Assembly: GCA_964019055.1 (NCBI GenBank)
Contig: OZ025208.1
Location: 13,894,097 to 13,958,096, forward strand
From: Anthopleura xanthogrammica
Lineage: Eukaryota; Cnidaria; Anthozoa; Actiniaria; Actiniidae
DNA length: 64,000 bases
Reading direction: 5' to 3'
The notes under the pieces were generated by a model. The model worked only from the letters and a program-made list of their open reading frames with translations, searched no databases and was not told the DNA's origin. Every line of letters starts with the position of its first letter. Within the stretch, counting starts at the first letter, position 1. Positions 1 to 11,200 of this stretch are shown here, piece by piece. Position numbers and translations under genes: made by a program.

Positions 1-235
1 CCCCGCCCATTTTTTATTGGTTGGTGGATTAGACTGCAACCTAAACAAGTATGATTATGGGAAACAAAGTATTTTTTAATGGTGGCGCGCAAACTAACTA
101 GACCGGACTCACGATTTTGGCCAAAATTTGGACATTTTAAGGAATTCGTCTAATGCTTTGTCATTACGCTAAGTAAAGCACTGTTTAGAGAAAAGCACTA
201 TTCTCTTTACATACACTTCGCATTATGAACTTGTT

Positions 236-530
236 AGAGTTGTTCCGCACAAGAACATTAGAGATGCGAATGTACAACTTTAGACCTTAGACATGTAAAT
301 TAATGCCGATAGTGTAAAATACGCGTGCAGCTTTAAATTCTTAACGCCTTCATTGCACAATTTTCTTGTTGACATTGTTCCCAACGCAATAAGTCTAAAC
401 AAGAAAAAATGTGCAATGAAGGTGCTAAGAAAGCTGCACGCGTATATTTTACACTTTGGGCATTAATTTACATGTCTAAGGTCTCAAGTCGTACATTTGC
501 ATCTCTAACGTTCTTGTGCGGAACAACTCT
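236..530. mobile_element. 295-bp foldback MITE in the last visible intron of gene 1
   Basis: Inverted arms AGAGTTGTTCCGCACAAGAA and TTCTTGTGCGGAACAACTCT, continuing inward for more than 130 bp per arm (for example GCACGCGTAT... with its complement). The homologous place in gene 2 (about 44985) lacks it, so it inserted after the duplication. Confidence 0.75.
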
Positions 531-562
531 GTTATGTCATCCCACTATTATGTTGTACTTAC

Positions 563-2295
563 CATTCATAGGAGTTGCATTCTGACAACTGTCTCTCGAA
601 AGTACGATGTCATCAACAACTACTACATACTTAATACCTGGGACTTGTTTATTGGTCTCAAATGACAGCTGAGAAGAAAATATGTTATAATATAATATGC
701 AATGTGTCAATTTAGATTCCGTTTTAGATTCCATTCTATTTTAGAGGCCAATCTCTTATTTAACGGCCAGTAATCAAATGTCCAAAAAAGGTTTTGCACT
801 AATTTAGGCCAGATTCAAAGGTCGATTTTTTCATGAGACAAACCTATTTGCCATCGTTTACAATGCGTTCGGCTCATGTGAAGTTGGACGTTTGAACTGG
901 GCCTAATACCTCTATTTTAAAGCGGCCAACCTCTATTTAGCAGTCAGTTGTCAAAGACTCAAAGAGCGATTTTGCAGTAATAAAAAATCGGCCAATTAAT
1001 TATCACCAGAGAGCGGCGGCTTGGTTATAGTGTATTTTACTGCAAGTGGTTTGTTCTCTAGTCTCTTTCTCCTTCCTCTTCCCACAAAAAAAAAATCAGT
1101 ATTAACTTCAATTTCACATTCTGTATTTGTGAACTTATAAGAGAAAGGTTCGGAAGATAGTGTTAAAGAGAAATTTAAGTTAACTCACCCAATACTTGTG
1201 TTGAGCCTTAAGTGGTATTTGCATAAAACTCCAAGCTTTTGTGAGTTTGTTACTGGACCACAATATTGTGCGTTGGCGATCAGAGAAGTTGATGGAGTAC
1301 AACAGTATTGGAGCTGAAGAGTTAATTAAGTACCAAAAACGCAGGCATTTCAAACCTTGTTGTAGATGTATCACAGGACTCTCCATCTTTGGAGTAACTT
1401 CAACGTATTCTGGATTCGTGCGAGCAAATCCGACACCTTAGAGTGTTGAAGAAGAAAGAAAAAATTACATAAGTATATCTTTATATAGACGCATCAAGAG
1501 TTCCGCGCTGCTGCTTAATGCGCATGCTCAGGGGATTAAAAAGTGGGATAATATTTGGTATAATATGCAATTTTTCGGTATATTTGATTCAGAATTCGCT
1601 TAACGGTACGCGATCTTGAATATTTAATGAAAATTGTACTTGACAAGAAAGATACAACTAAAATATAGCATATTTTACAAATTTTATCCCACTTTTTAAT
1701 CCACTGAGCATGCGCTTAGAACAGTAGCTCGGAATTCTTGATGCGTCTATAGCTTCATAGGGCCTGCTCTTTACTCATTGCTTAGAGCATCTACCGCCAT
1801 AAGCATAACCAATCTCTTTGCCAATAGCTGCGAGGAAAAGCAATTGCAGCCAATCAGACAAATATAATTGAAATATAATTGCGCATAATGCTTAATGCGT
1901 ATGCTGGTGTTTGAAAAATAGGCCAACGATGATTTAAGGTTTTGGCGAGTAAAACAAACAGTAGTCTCCTTTGCAGCCGTTCTTAGTGTCGGCCTCGATT
2001 TCGAATGCAAAGGAGACTAAACAAACAGGTAAGATCAAGTGAAGTAAATTTTGCATGCATTTTGTTTATAACTGCAAACTTGCAATCTAATTTTATTAAT
2101 TCGAATCGAGAGTACGTATATAGGATATATGAAGGCTATAAGTTTGCCCTGAATCCATCTAAAATCATTGATAATATTTTTCCTTACTTTGTTTGTCTCT
2201 TACTGTGATATCAGTTTCTTGCAAGTCTTCACTTTGCAAAACCCATCCAGCGTTGCTTTTCCAATCGCAAAAGTCACGCTCAAAGTTACAATTAC
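563..2295 (-). CDS. Gene 1 MAM domain 4 (three exons, last exons before the left edge)
   Basis: Exons 2295-2188 (108 nt), 1436-1189 (248 nt) and 668-563 (106 nt). Motifs: [26 protein letters not shown] and [14 protein letters not shown]. The exon sizes 108 and 248 equal those of MAM2, so MAM2 and MAM4 look like internal duplicates. The last exon ends in phase 1 at gtaagtac (562-555). The next exon, expected to be an FN2 domain by comparison with gene 2, would be left of the window. Confidence 0.85.
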
Positions 2296-5200
2296 CTATA
2301 TGGAAAATAATGAGTTGAGATAATGACATGCATAGACAGAAAAGAGAAAGCAAACAACAGAAAAGTATTATGACCAACAAAAATATCAGCATAATCACCA
2401 TTACGTGATGCCGGATCTGCATTTTTGACAAAACAAATCGCCTTACTTCATGATCATCAAATCATCATCAAATCATCATCAAATCATCATCAAATCATCA
2501 TCAAATCATCATCATCATCATCATTATCATCATTATCATCATCACCATCACCATCATCATCTTCATTAAATCATCATCATCATCATCATCATCATTATCA
2601 TCATTCATCACTATTGCTGTTGTTTTTGATTCCGAATATGTTGTTTCAAAACATTTTGAGAACTGGACTCATCGAGGTACAAATAACCTCCACTTTTTTT
2701 TGGATTCCATCAAACTTTACTTACTCGAACCAAAAATAGATAAATCACATTTTCCCGTAATGAGATCCACATCATCTATTGCAATATCACCCTCGCTACC
2801 ATTACCAGTTGTTGCTTCAAATAAAAACTGAAAAATAAAAAACATAGAAGGTAATCTACTCAAAATTGGCTAAAATTTTATGGATATTATCAAAACGTTT
2901 GGGGGATATCAGCCCCTTCCTGCCATTTCTGTAATAATTGACATGCAGTTTTGTTAAGCACGATTGATATTTGTTATATTTCTAAAAGTTGTTCAAACAC
3001 GCTTTTAATTGTTTTGTAATATATAGACGTGAGCAGCGCCTTCTGGAGCCTGTTGCACTGAACCCAAATAAGCACTGTACGCCAGATAAATCCTGATTCA
3101 GTTGCACGACGCTCGAATAGGAGGTTTCGACTGGATGCTATCATGCAGGTATCAAGAACTTCCCATTATTTTTATTATCTTGTTTTAGGCTATGAATTAA
3201 TACTCGCTGGATGATTTTAAGCCTTAAACAATGCAGATCGTTCCCACCTTGAAACTGCTTCCATTGCTGTATATAGTCGTCTGCCCGAACCTCCACTTAG
3301 GACCAGAATCCCCGGTCCTACTCCACACCTTGTACCTCGTTTGGTTCGTTATGACGTATACGTTCAGTGCACCCACGTGACGTCCCCACATGTGATACCA
3401 AAATTGGAGGCACGTGAAATTATCGTACTCCAGCCAATCACTGTAAAGTTGTGCTTCGTCACCTCGGTCTAGTCCTGAAACTTCGACGTAAAGATAACTA
3501 CCTGAAATTAGAATTAAAACAGACAATATTGTCATGATTATTAGTTCATTCTTAGTTGTTTTCTTTCCCCACATTCGGAACAACAAGAAGTTTTAGTATT
3601 ACAGAAAAATATATTTGACTCATGAAGAAGTGCTCAAAATATACTATATAGAGTTCTTGAACATTCTTATATAGTTTCGCTGCTCTATCGAGAATGGTCC
3701 TCTAACAGTTCCATTATAGGTAGCTCATTTGAAAACTTATGGGGTATGCAATTTTGTAAGCCATGTTGGCTGATATTCGCTTTAGGTTGTTTGTAATAAT
3801 TCCTAAGAAAATGAAACGATTCGATTACCATTGGCTGTTAGTGTGGTATGATCAATTGAAGGGCCAGTTTCTGAGGTTGGGGTTTGACCTTTCTTTATTT
3901 GCCATTTTGCTTTACTTGATTGATTTGTGTCGCTTCTTCTAAATCCACAGAATCCATACTCAAAATTACAAGGTCCTATGAAAAAAAAAAAAATTATAAA
4001 TAAGGAAATCAAGCGATGTTTAAAATATTACTTATTAGAATTTTACATGTTTAGAAAATTATTTACAAACATTGTTCACTCTTTGATGAAATAATACATA
4101 TAAACTATCCTTCATATTGTACTGAACAGATTAGAGATAAAATAATTACATTGAAGCTTTCTAGTCTATAAACATTTTGTTTAATAAAAACTCAGTTTAA
4201 CTAAACAGGTTTTGGTGTGAATGGGGTACAAGAGTTGGAAAGGTGAGAGAGTGCTTTTTCTTGATTCCTCGGTTGCCTTACGAAAATGTAGTGGAATATC
4301 ATTTCATAGTTAATTCATTTTTACCTCGAAATGTTCGGCAGTCCTTCGAAGGCTTAGGCTGGGCTGTGGTGGTTGCACAACTAACGTTGTTTAGAGGACA
4401 TCTCAGCGAGGCTGAAAAAAAAATACTGTAAAGACCCACACCCGATCATAGGTGATAGACAATGACAAACAAAATCCATCTATTCGAACAAGTTGACAAC
4501 ACAAATTAAAGCCACAAGAATACTAACAGCAGATGTGTGGCTCATCTGATCCATCTTGACAGTGCCAAACCCCATCACACGTTACAGAAAAAGACACACA
4601 AGATCCATCCAAACAAGAAAACTGGTTCTCTTTGCACGGGTTTCCTGTTAAAAGAGAAAGCAACTTGCTCACTAACAAACGCCCCGCTTTTCGTTTAAGG
4701 GTTACTTATATTAGGAAACCTTGAATTTATAGAACTCAGAAAATACAGAAAAGGCCTATGAAATAAGTTTACGATGCTTGGGCAGTAGCATCAGAGATCA
4801 GTACTAACCACAGCTTGCTTCATCTGAGCCATCTGCACATTCCTTTAATCCATTACATAAATGAGTAAGTGGTAGGCACTGTCCATCCGGGCATTCGTAT
4901 TCTGATGATCGACATGCGCAGTTACTTTCATCTGATTTATCTACGCATGCGTAGTCACCATCGCATCGTAAAGCGGATTTCACACATTCATCGTTGTGGC
5001 ATTGGAACTCATCAGCTTCGCAGGTGTGCCCTGTCAATTAATCGAAAAAAAATTATTGTACTAGCAAATAACTTTAAGGTAAAAAAAGGAAAGTTAGGGA
5101 ATACGAGCATGGTTTGATTTTTCTGTTCGATGTTGTAACTGGCATTTCCGTCCCTTTTTCTCTTCCATTTTGGATGATGCTTTTTCCCATCTATATCATG

Positions 5201-8200
5201 CTCCCGCCTGCGTTTTCGAAATGCCTACTAGGAAAGGACGTTCTTACCTGGTGTAGCATGCTTTGGTGTCAAGGAACATGTTATCGTCAAGAGACGAATG
5301 TCTGACACGGCAACACTGCTGTTGGTGTCTGCCTTTCCTCGAATCTGAATCTAAAGAATAAAGCCAAAACATTAAAGAGCAATCTAGTATCAGACAATCT
5401 TAAATACATGGGACCCTATTTCTGTATATTCATTATTACATGATTTGGAATTTAAGGGTTCGCCTTTGAAAATGTTTTTCATCTGATTGGGCCAATTTTG
5501 TTGTCGGCCATGACTGGTCCAAATTGAAGTCAAGTATTCATTCTAACATGGCGGAAATGATCACATGACATTGATTTTTATACTGATACTCGGATCCCCA
5601 GACTAGCTGCATTTTTAATAAAGTAATTATTTGAAGAATACCTCAAAAACATTTCTACTCTGTATTATATACCTGGGTAACGGGGTCGTCAGGCCATGGA
5701 ATTCTTGCTTCATTCCACTGGGATCCTTGCATACCTTTTAGATACCACAAAACCGTCTTATTAAACAGTTTATTGACAGTGACCTCCAACTGAGAAGATT
5801 CGTGGTTATTTCGATAACCAAACACAAGGCAAAGCCCTATTGACCGATAAAAAGACTGGGGCTGAACAACGGGACTTTGTAACCACGCGGTAGTGTTAGC
5901 TTCAGCTTCCAAGTGACTTCCTAAAAATCAGGATACGAATACCAGTAACATTTTCTATTAATTCTTATAAAATAACTGTTCTACATCGCACTTTCTAACA
6001 TAATGGTGTTGCGTGCTTTATGGGAGCACACTGCACGCGCGCGCACTTTCTATTTCTGCATTCGTATCCAAAATAACGGTATTCCAGTTCGTATGTAAAT
6101 GAATTAGAAAAAAAAATTGGGTGCTGTGCTTTGCGCAGTTATAAGGCAGTTGGACATTGGCAGGACAATTGCTTCTTTCAACACTTTTCTCGTGTTCTGT
6201 CAATCACCGCGTGTTATATAATTGCACACAGCAAGAACATGCGTTCTATTTCTTTATTATGTGATCATGATGGTTGAGGCAAAGGTCATTCGGTGCACTT
6301 GCTGATGCATATTTTAATAGCACTAGCAGCTAGAAGTTTAATAAACGCTTTTCATAATAGCTAGTTCTATTACCTTTGCTATTTGCAGTTTCTACAACAA
6401 CCCATCCCGTGAGTCCACCATCGCCTTTGATTGTCCACGGACATGACTCATCCTGATACAAACAACTCTGCAGAACACGAGCTTGGGATAAAAAAAAAAG
6501 AAGAATACTGTTAAAATCCTTTTATATATCCTATCACATTTTAATATCAGATGTTGTTTCATGTGTGTTCTCATGCCGATCTAAGTCAATGTCACGTAGC
6601 AGACATAGTACACCCTGCCTCTTTGCCACATGACTGTACGGTTTGTCTGTTTGTTTGTTTATCTGTTTATCTGTTTATCTGTCATCCACGAGCTGTAGAT
6701 CAAAGTATTTTTGCTCAATATACCCCTTGCATGTCACGTCAAAGCAGCCCAATTTGCAGAAGAAAAAACACAAAAGAATTTCAATCTCCTGAGAGTTGGA
6801 AACCTATTGTTTTGTCCTCCAAATTGAGCTGCAATCCGAAGTGTTGCAACAGGTCTATAAAACATCCCTACCTTTGATTTCAAGGTATCTTATGGTTTGA
6901 CTTGTGATACTGGTGTTCGATGTAGACTCCAAAACCTAGATCAGGTTCAAAGACATAATAAATTAGTTGATCGATATATGTATACTGCGTGCACTCTTTT
7001 GCAGATTTATGGACATCTGTGCCATAGGGTGGATATCGTATGTTTGTGAACCGGGATGGCAAGCTACACCATCAAGCACAATCAGGCATCACAGTCACGG
7101 CACGGCAGTGCTAAACGTGATTTTTTGGGGTCATAAGAATATGCTCTTACACGATGAGAGTAGAACCACCACTTACCTTAACGTCATATTTCCCAGGATG
7201 GTTTACGATCACAAAGCTTGTTGTATAAGTATACCACTCGCATGTGGTTGACAGTGACGTGTTAACCAAGAAGGTGTAACCCAGTAACTGAAGTCTAACT
7301 GACTTGGAACATGATGGGCAATAGATACCATGGCAACAGAGGCGATAAGACACTGGAACAGAGTAAAAAGAGTTACTAAAAACGGACTTGCGACATTCAT
7401 AGACTGCCTGGCAAATTGTCATCTACTATATGAGTCTGTCTATTCCTTTAATAATCTTTTTTTTACTTTAGTTGCTTACTTAGGATTTTCATTGTCTGTC
7501 CAACAACTATTAATGACATTTTTTTCATGGAGGGTTCAAGAAGTGTTGTATTTAGCATCTGGAGACCTAAGCATGAATAGCAAAACAGACATGAGATACT
7601 ACAAACACACTCCACTCCACTCCACTCCACTCCACTCCACTCCACTCCACTCCACTCCACTCCACTCCACTCCACTCCACTCCACTCCACTCCACTCCAC
7701 TCCACTCCACTCCACTCCACTCCACTCCACTCCACTCCACTCCACTCCACTCCACTCCACTCCACTCCACTCCACTCCACTCCACTCCACTCCACTCCAC
7801 TCCACTCCACTCCACTCCACTCCACTCCACTCCACTCCACTCCACTCCACTCCACTCCACTCCACTCCACTCCACTCCACTCCACTCCACTCCACTCCAC
7901 TCCACTCCACTCCACTCCACTCCACTCCACTCCACTCCACTCCACTCCACTCCACTCCAATGTCCTGCGATCTTTGCCTTCTCCATGGCTGCCCACCACG
8001 TACCTTCCTATAGCCATGGTAACATACGAAATACTCATGTACGACAACAGATAAACTACCTGGAAGAATCCAAAACATTTTAGGAATACTCAATGGTCTG
8101 CTGTATTTTCCCGCTGGGTTTTTCCAGCCAACACCAATCTGTCCTGGTCCTTTAGCATCTTTACCGGCTGCTTCTAACATGTACATGAGACAGGAGTCGA

Positions 8201-11200
8201 GGTCCTTTTCACGCGTTTGAAAAGGGAATCTTTAAGAGAATAAACATAATGTATCATAAGATAACGAAGCATAGAGTTCAGCAACGCCCAATAGCAGATA
8301 TCAGAGTTACGTTCCATTGCCTTTAAACAATTGTTTCAAGTCAAGACATTTAGGTTAACAGTACATTTAAATGTATAGAAACTGACCCAAATGCCACGAC
8401 TTAAAGTGGTATCAGGATATGTTTACGACCCCTATATGCGATACCTCTAATTTCGCACGGGCTTTACAATATTTTGCAATAAAAGTATACAATTTCTGAA
8501 AGCTAAATAAATGTAGTTTTCGAATATCGATTTATAATTGTCTGTTTTGGAAAATAAAAAAGGTTTTTGGGTTTAAAGAGAAATTCCACCTCACTTTATT
8601 TGACAACTTCCAGCAGGATCAGAGTTTCCGCTATATCGATCAAAGTTTGAGTTAATTTGAGTTAATTTGAGTTAGTTTGAGTTAGTTTGAGTTAGTTTGA
8701 GTTAGTTTGAGTTAGTTTGAGTTAATTTGAGTTAGTTTGAGTTCATTTGAGTTCATTTGAGTTCATTTGAGTTCATTTGAGTTCATTTGAGTTCATTTGA
8801 GTTCATTTGAGTTCATTTGAGTTCATTTGAGTTCATTTGAGTTCATTTGAGTTCATTTGAGTTCATTTGAGTTCATTTGAGTTCATTTGAGTTCATTTGA
8901 GTTCATTTGAGTTCATTTGAGTTCATTTGAGTTCATTTGAGTTCATTTGAGTTCATTTGAGTTCATTTGAGTTCATTTGAGTTCATTTGAGTTCATTTGA
9001 GTTCATTTGAGTTCATTTGAGTTCATTTGAGTTCATTTGAGTTCATTTGAGTTCATTTGAGTTCATTTGAGTTCATTTGAGTTCATTTGAGTTCATTTGA
9101 GTTCATTTGAGTTCATTTGAGTTCATTTGAGTTCATTTGAGTTCATTTGAGTTCATTTGAGCTAGTTCATTTGAGTTCATTTGAGTTCATTTGAGTTCAT
9201 TTGAGTTCATTTGAGTTCATTTGAGTTCATTTGAGTTCATTTGAGTTCATTTGAGTTCATTTGAGTTCATTTGAGTTCATTTGAGTTCATTTGAGTTCAT
9301 TTGAGTTCATTTGAGTTCATTTGAGTTCATTTGAGTTCATTTGAGTTCATTTGAGTTCATTTGAGTTCATTTGAGTTCATTTGAGTTCATTTGAGTTCAT
9401 TTGAGTTCATTTGAGTTCATTTGAGTTCATTTGAGTTCATTTGAGTTCATTTGAGTTCATTTGAGTTCATTTGAGTTCATTTGAGTTAATGTGAGTTAAT
9501 TTGAGTTCATTTGAAAACTACGTTTATTTAGCTTTCACAAAATGTATACTTTTATATAATAATATTGAAAAGGCAGCACGAAATGTTGGTCGCGCGAAAA
9601 GTAATCTCGAAAGTCTCTAGTCAGGCCCGTTAGCCACAAAAATAGCAAAGATCGTGCACTTTTGAGCACCCAAGGTTTACTGGATCTAATAATTATGAGG
9701 GCATGTGTGTCCAACAAATCTTACTTGGTCCATTGTTTATAGCTAGTAGGTCGAGGCACAAATATAAGCTGCAAAAGTTCCTGCTTCTTGTCCTTCAAGT
9801 CTTCAATGAAGGAGACGTCGAGGAAGTTCTTCAGGTCTTTAATCCACACCTTACATTGGTCGTCACACGTAGCGTGAAATGTATATCTTCCGTCACCTGG
9901 AGCCTGATGGAAAACAATTCAGAGACTGTCATTCTATCATTCACAGCTATTTCAGTAAAGGTTGGTGAAGGTTTTGTTGCATGTTGCATTTTGCATACCA
10001 AGCCCGAAACGCAGTATGGCCTTTGGGTGATGTGAATTCAAGCAACGAAAGGTCATAACACTATGGAATTTTCCCAGACTTTTTCTGCAGGTTTTTTTAG
10101 CTCCAGCATATTTTCTTCTTTGCTGACATCAGTTATTTACACATAAACATAATAAATTTCAAGTATGGTAAGCAGCATGCAGCATGGAACAAGCAACAAG
10201 CAACATGTAAAAAAATACTTCACCAACCTTTTTCTATAGAGCTTCTTTAATTCCTCAGCCTCACCATACTAACTGATTAAGTATTCTTTGGTTCAGGGGG
10301 AACGCTGTTGTGGTATATTCATTGAACTGTTTGAATTTATCTTAAAATTCATAGTGAATATAATTACCCCTTAGAAATATCGATATCGATAAATATAGTG
10401 TCCAGAAATGAATTTTCTTATTTCGTTTGTCATTTGTTTGAATAGAAAAAAAAATGTCCTTTTCTCAGAATTATAAAAATCCGTGTATATTGATGGTTTT
10501 AACCATCCTCAAGAGAGGTGCATGACAAAAACATGGCAGCCATGTTGGTGTTATTAACAATGGATGCTAAGGATAATGGCCGCGATGACGTTACGTGCAA
10601 ACGAAAAAACTTTTGTGAGACTAAGGTACGTGCATTAACGTCATTAACAAAGACAATATTATTAATTATAAAAAATAAAAAAAATTAGTCAAAAGTTTCA
10701 ATTAAGGTGGCTGCCTACTATAGAAAAATGAAGCTACAGCGGACGCTTCTACGCAATCACAATGACGCCATAAAGCAGGCAAATCTGACGCCACTATGTG
10801 CGCGCGCACGAATAACCTTCAAACTTTTATTGAATAATCATACACATTTTGAACTTCAACAGGGCAAAACTCTCGAATTTTGCACGGGACTCTCTATATT
10901 TTTTTTCGGATTTCCAAAAGAATACATTAAAAAGAAACTTTTGGCTAAGTTTGAAAAAAAAAGACATGGGTTTTACTTATAAGAAAAGCGTACATTTTTT
11001 GCACTCGTTTTAGACAAAACTTTCTAGGGCAAGACGAATAAAAAATAATTTTAACTGTGTTTCTCAATACTTTTCAAATCTTTTTACTAATATTTGTAAA
11101 ACGATGTAAAATTTAGTTTTACTGAAAAAATAACATCAAAAGTTTGATTACCGGTGAAGTTATGATTTTTTCGCTCCTTTTTCTTCAAACCGTTGTTGAT

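Noticed and set aside
7463..8186. Long ORFs across the TCCAC array (both strands)
   Set aside because: The 5-bp period has no stop in several frames, so these are artefacts of the repeat. The region is intronic between phase-matched exons.
8644..9514. CRISPR-like array
   Set aside because: The 10-bp units are contiguous with no spacers, and the context is eukaryotic. It is a simple satellite.
10707..10982. 91-codon plus-strand ORF
   Set aside because: Lies inside the TTAA-flanked element, with no recognisable protein features and no counterpart.
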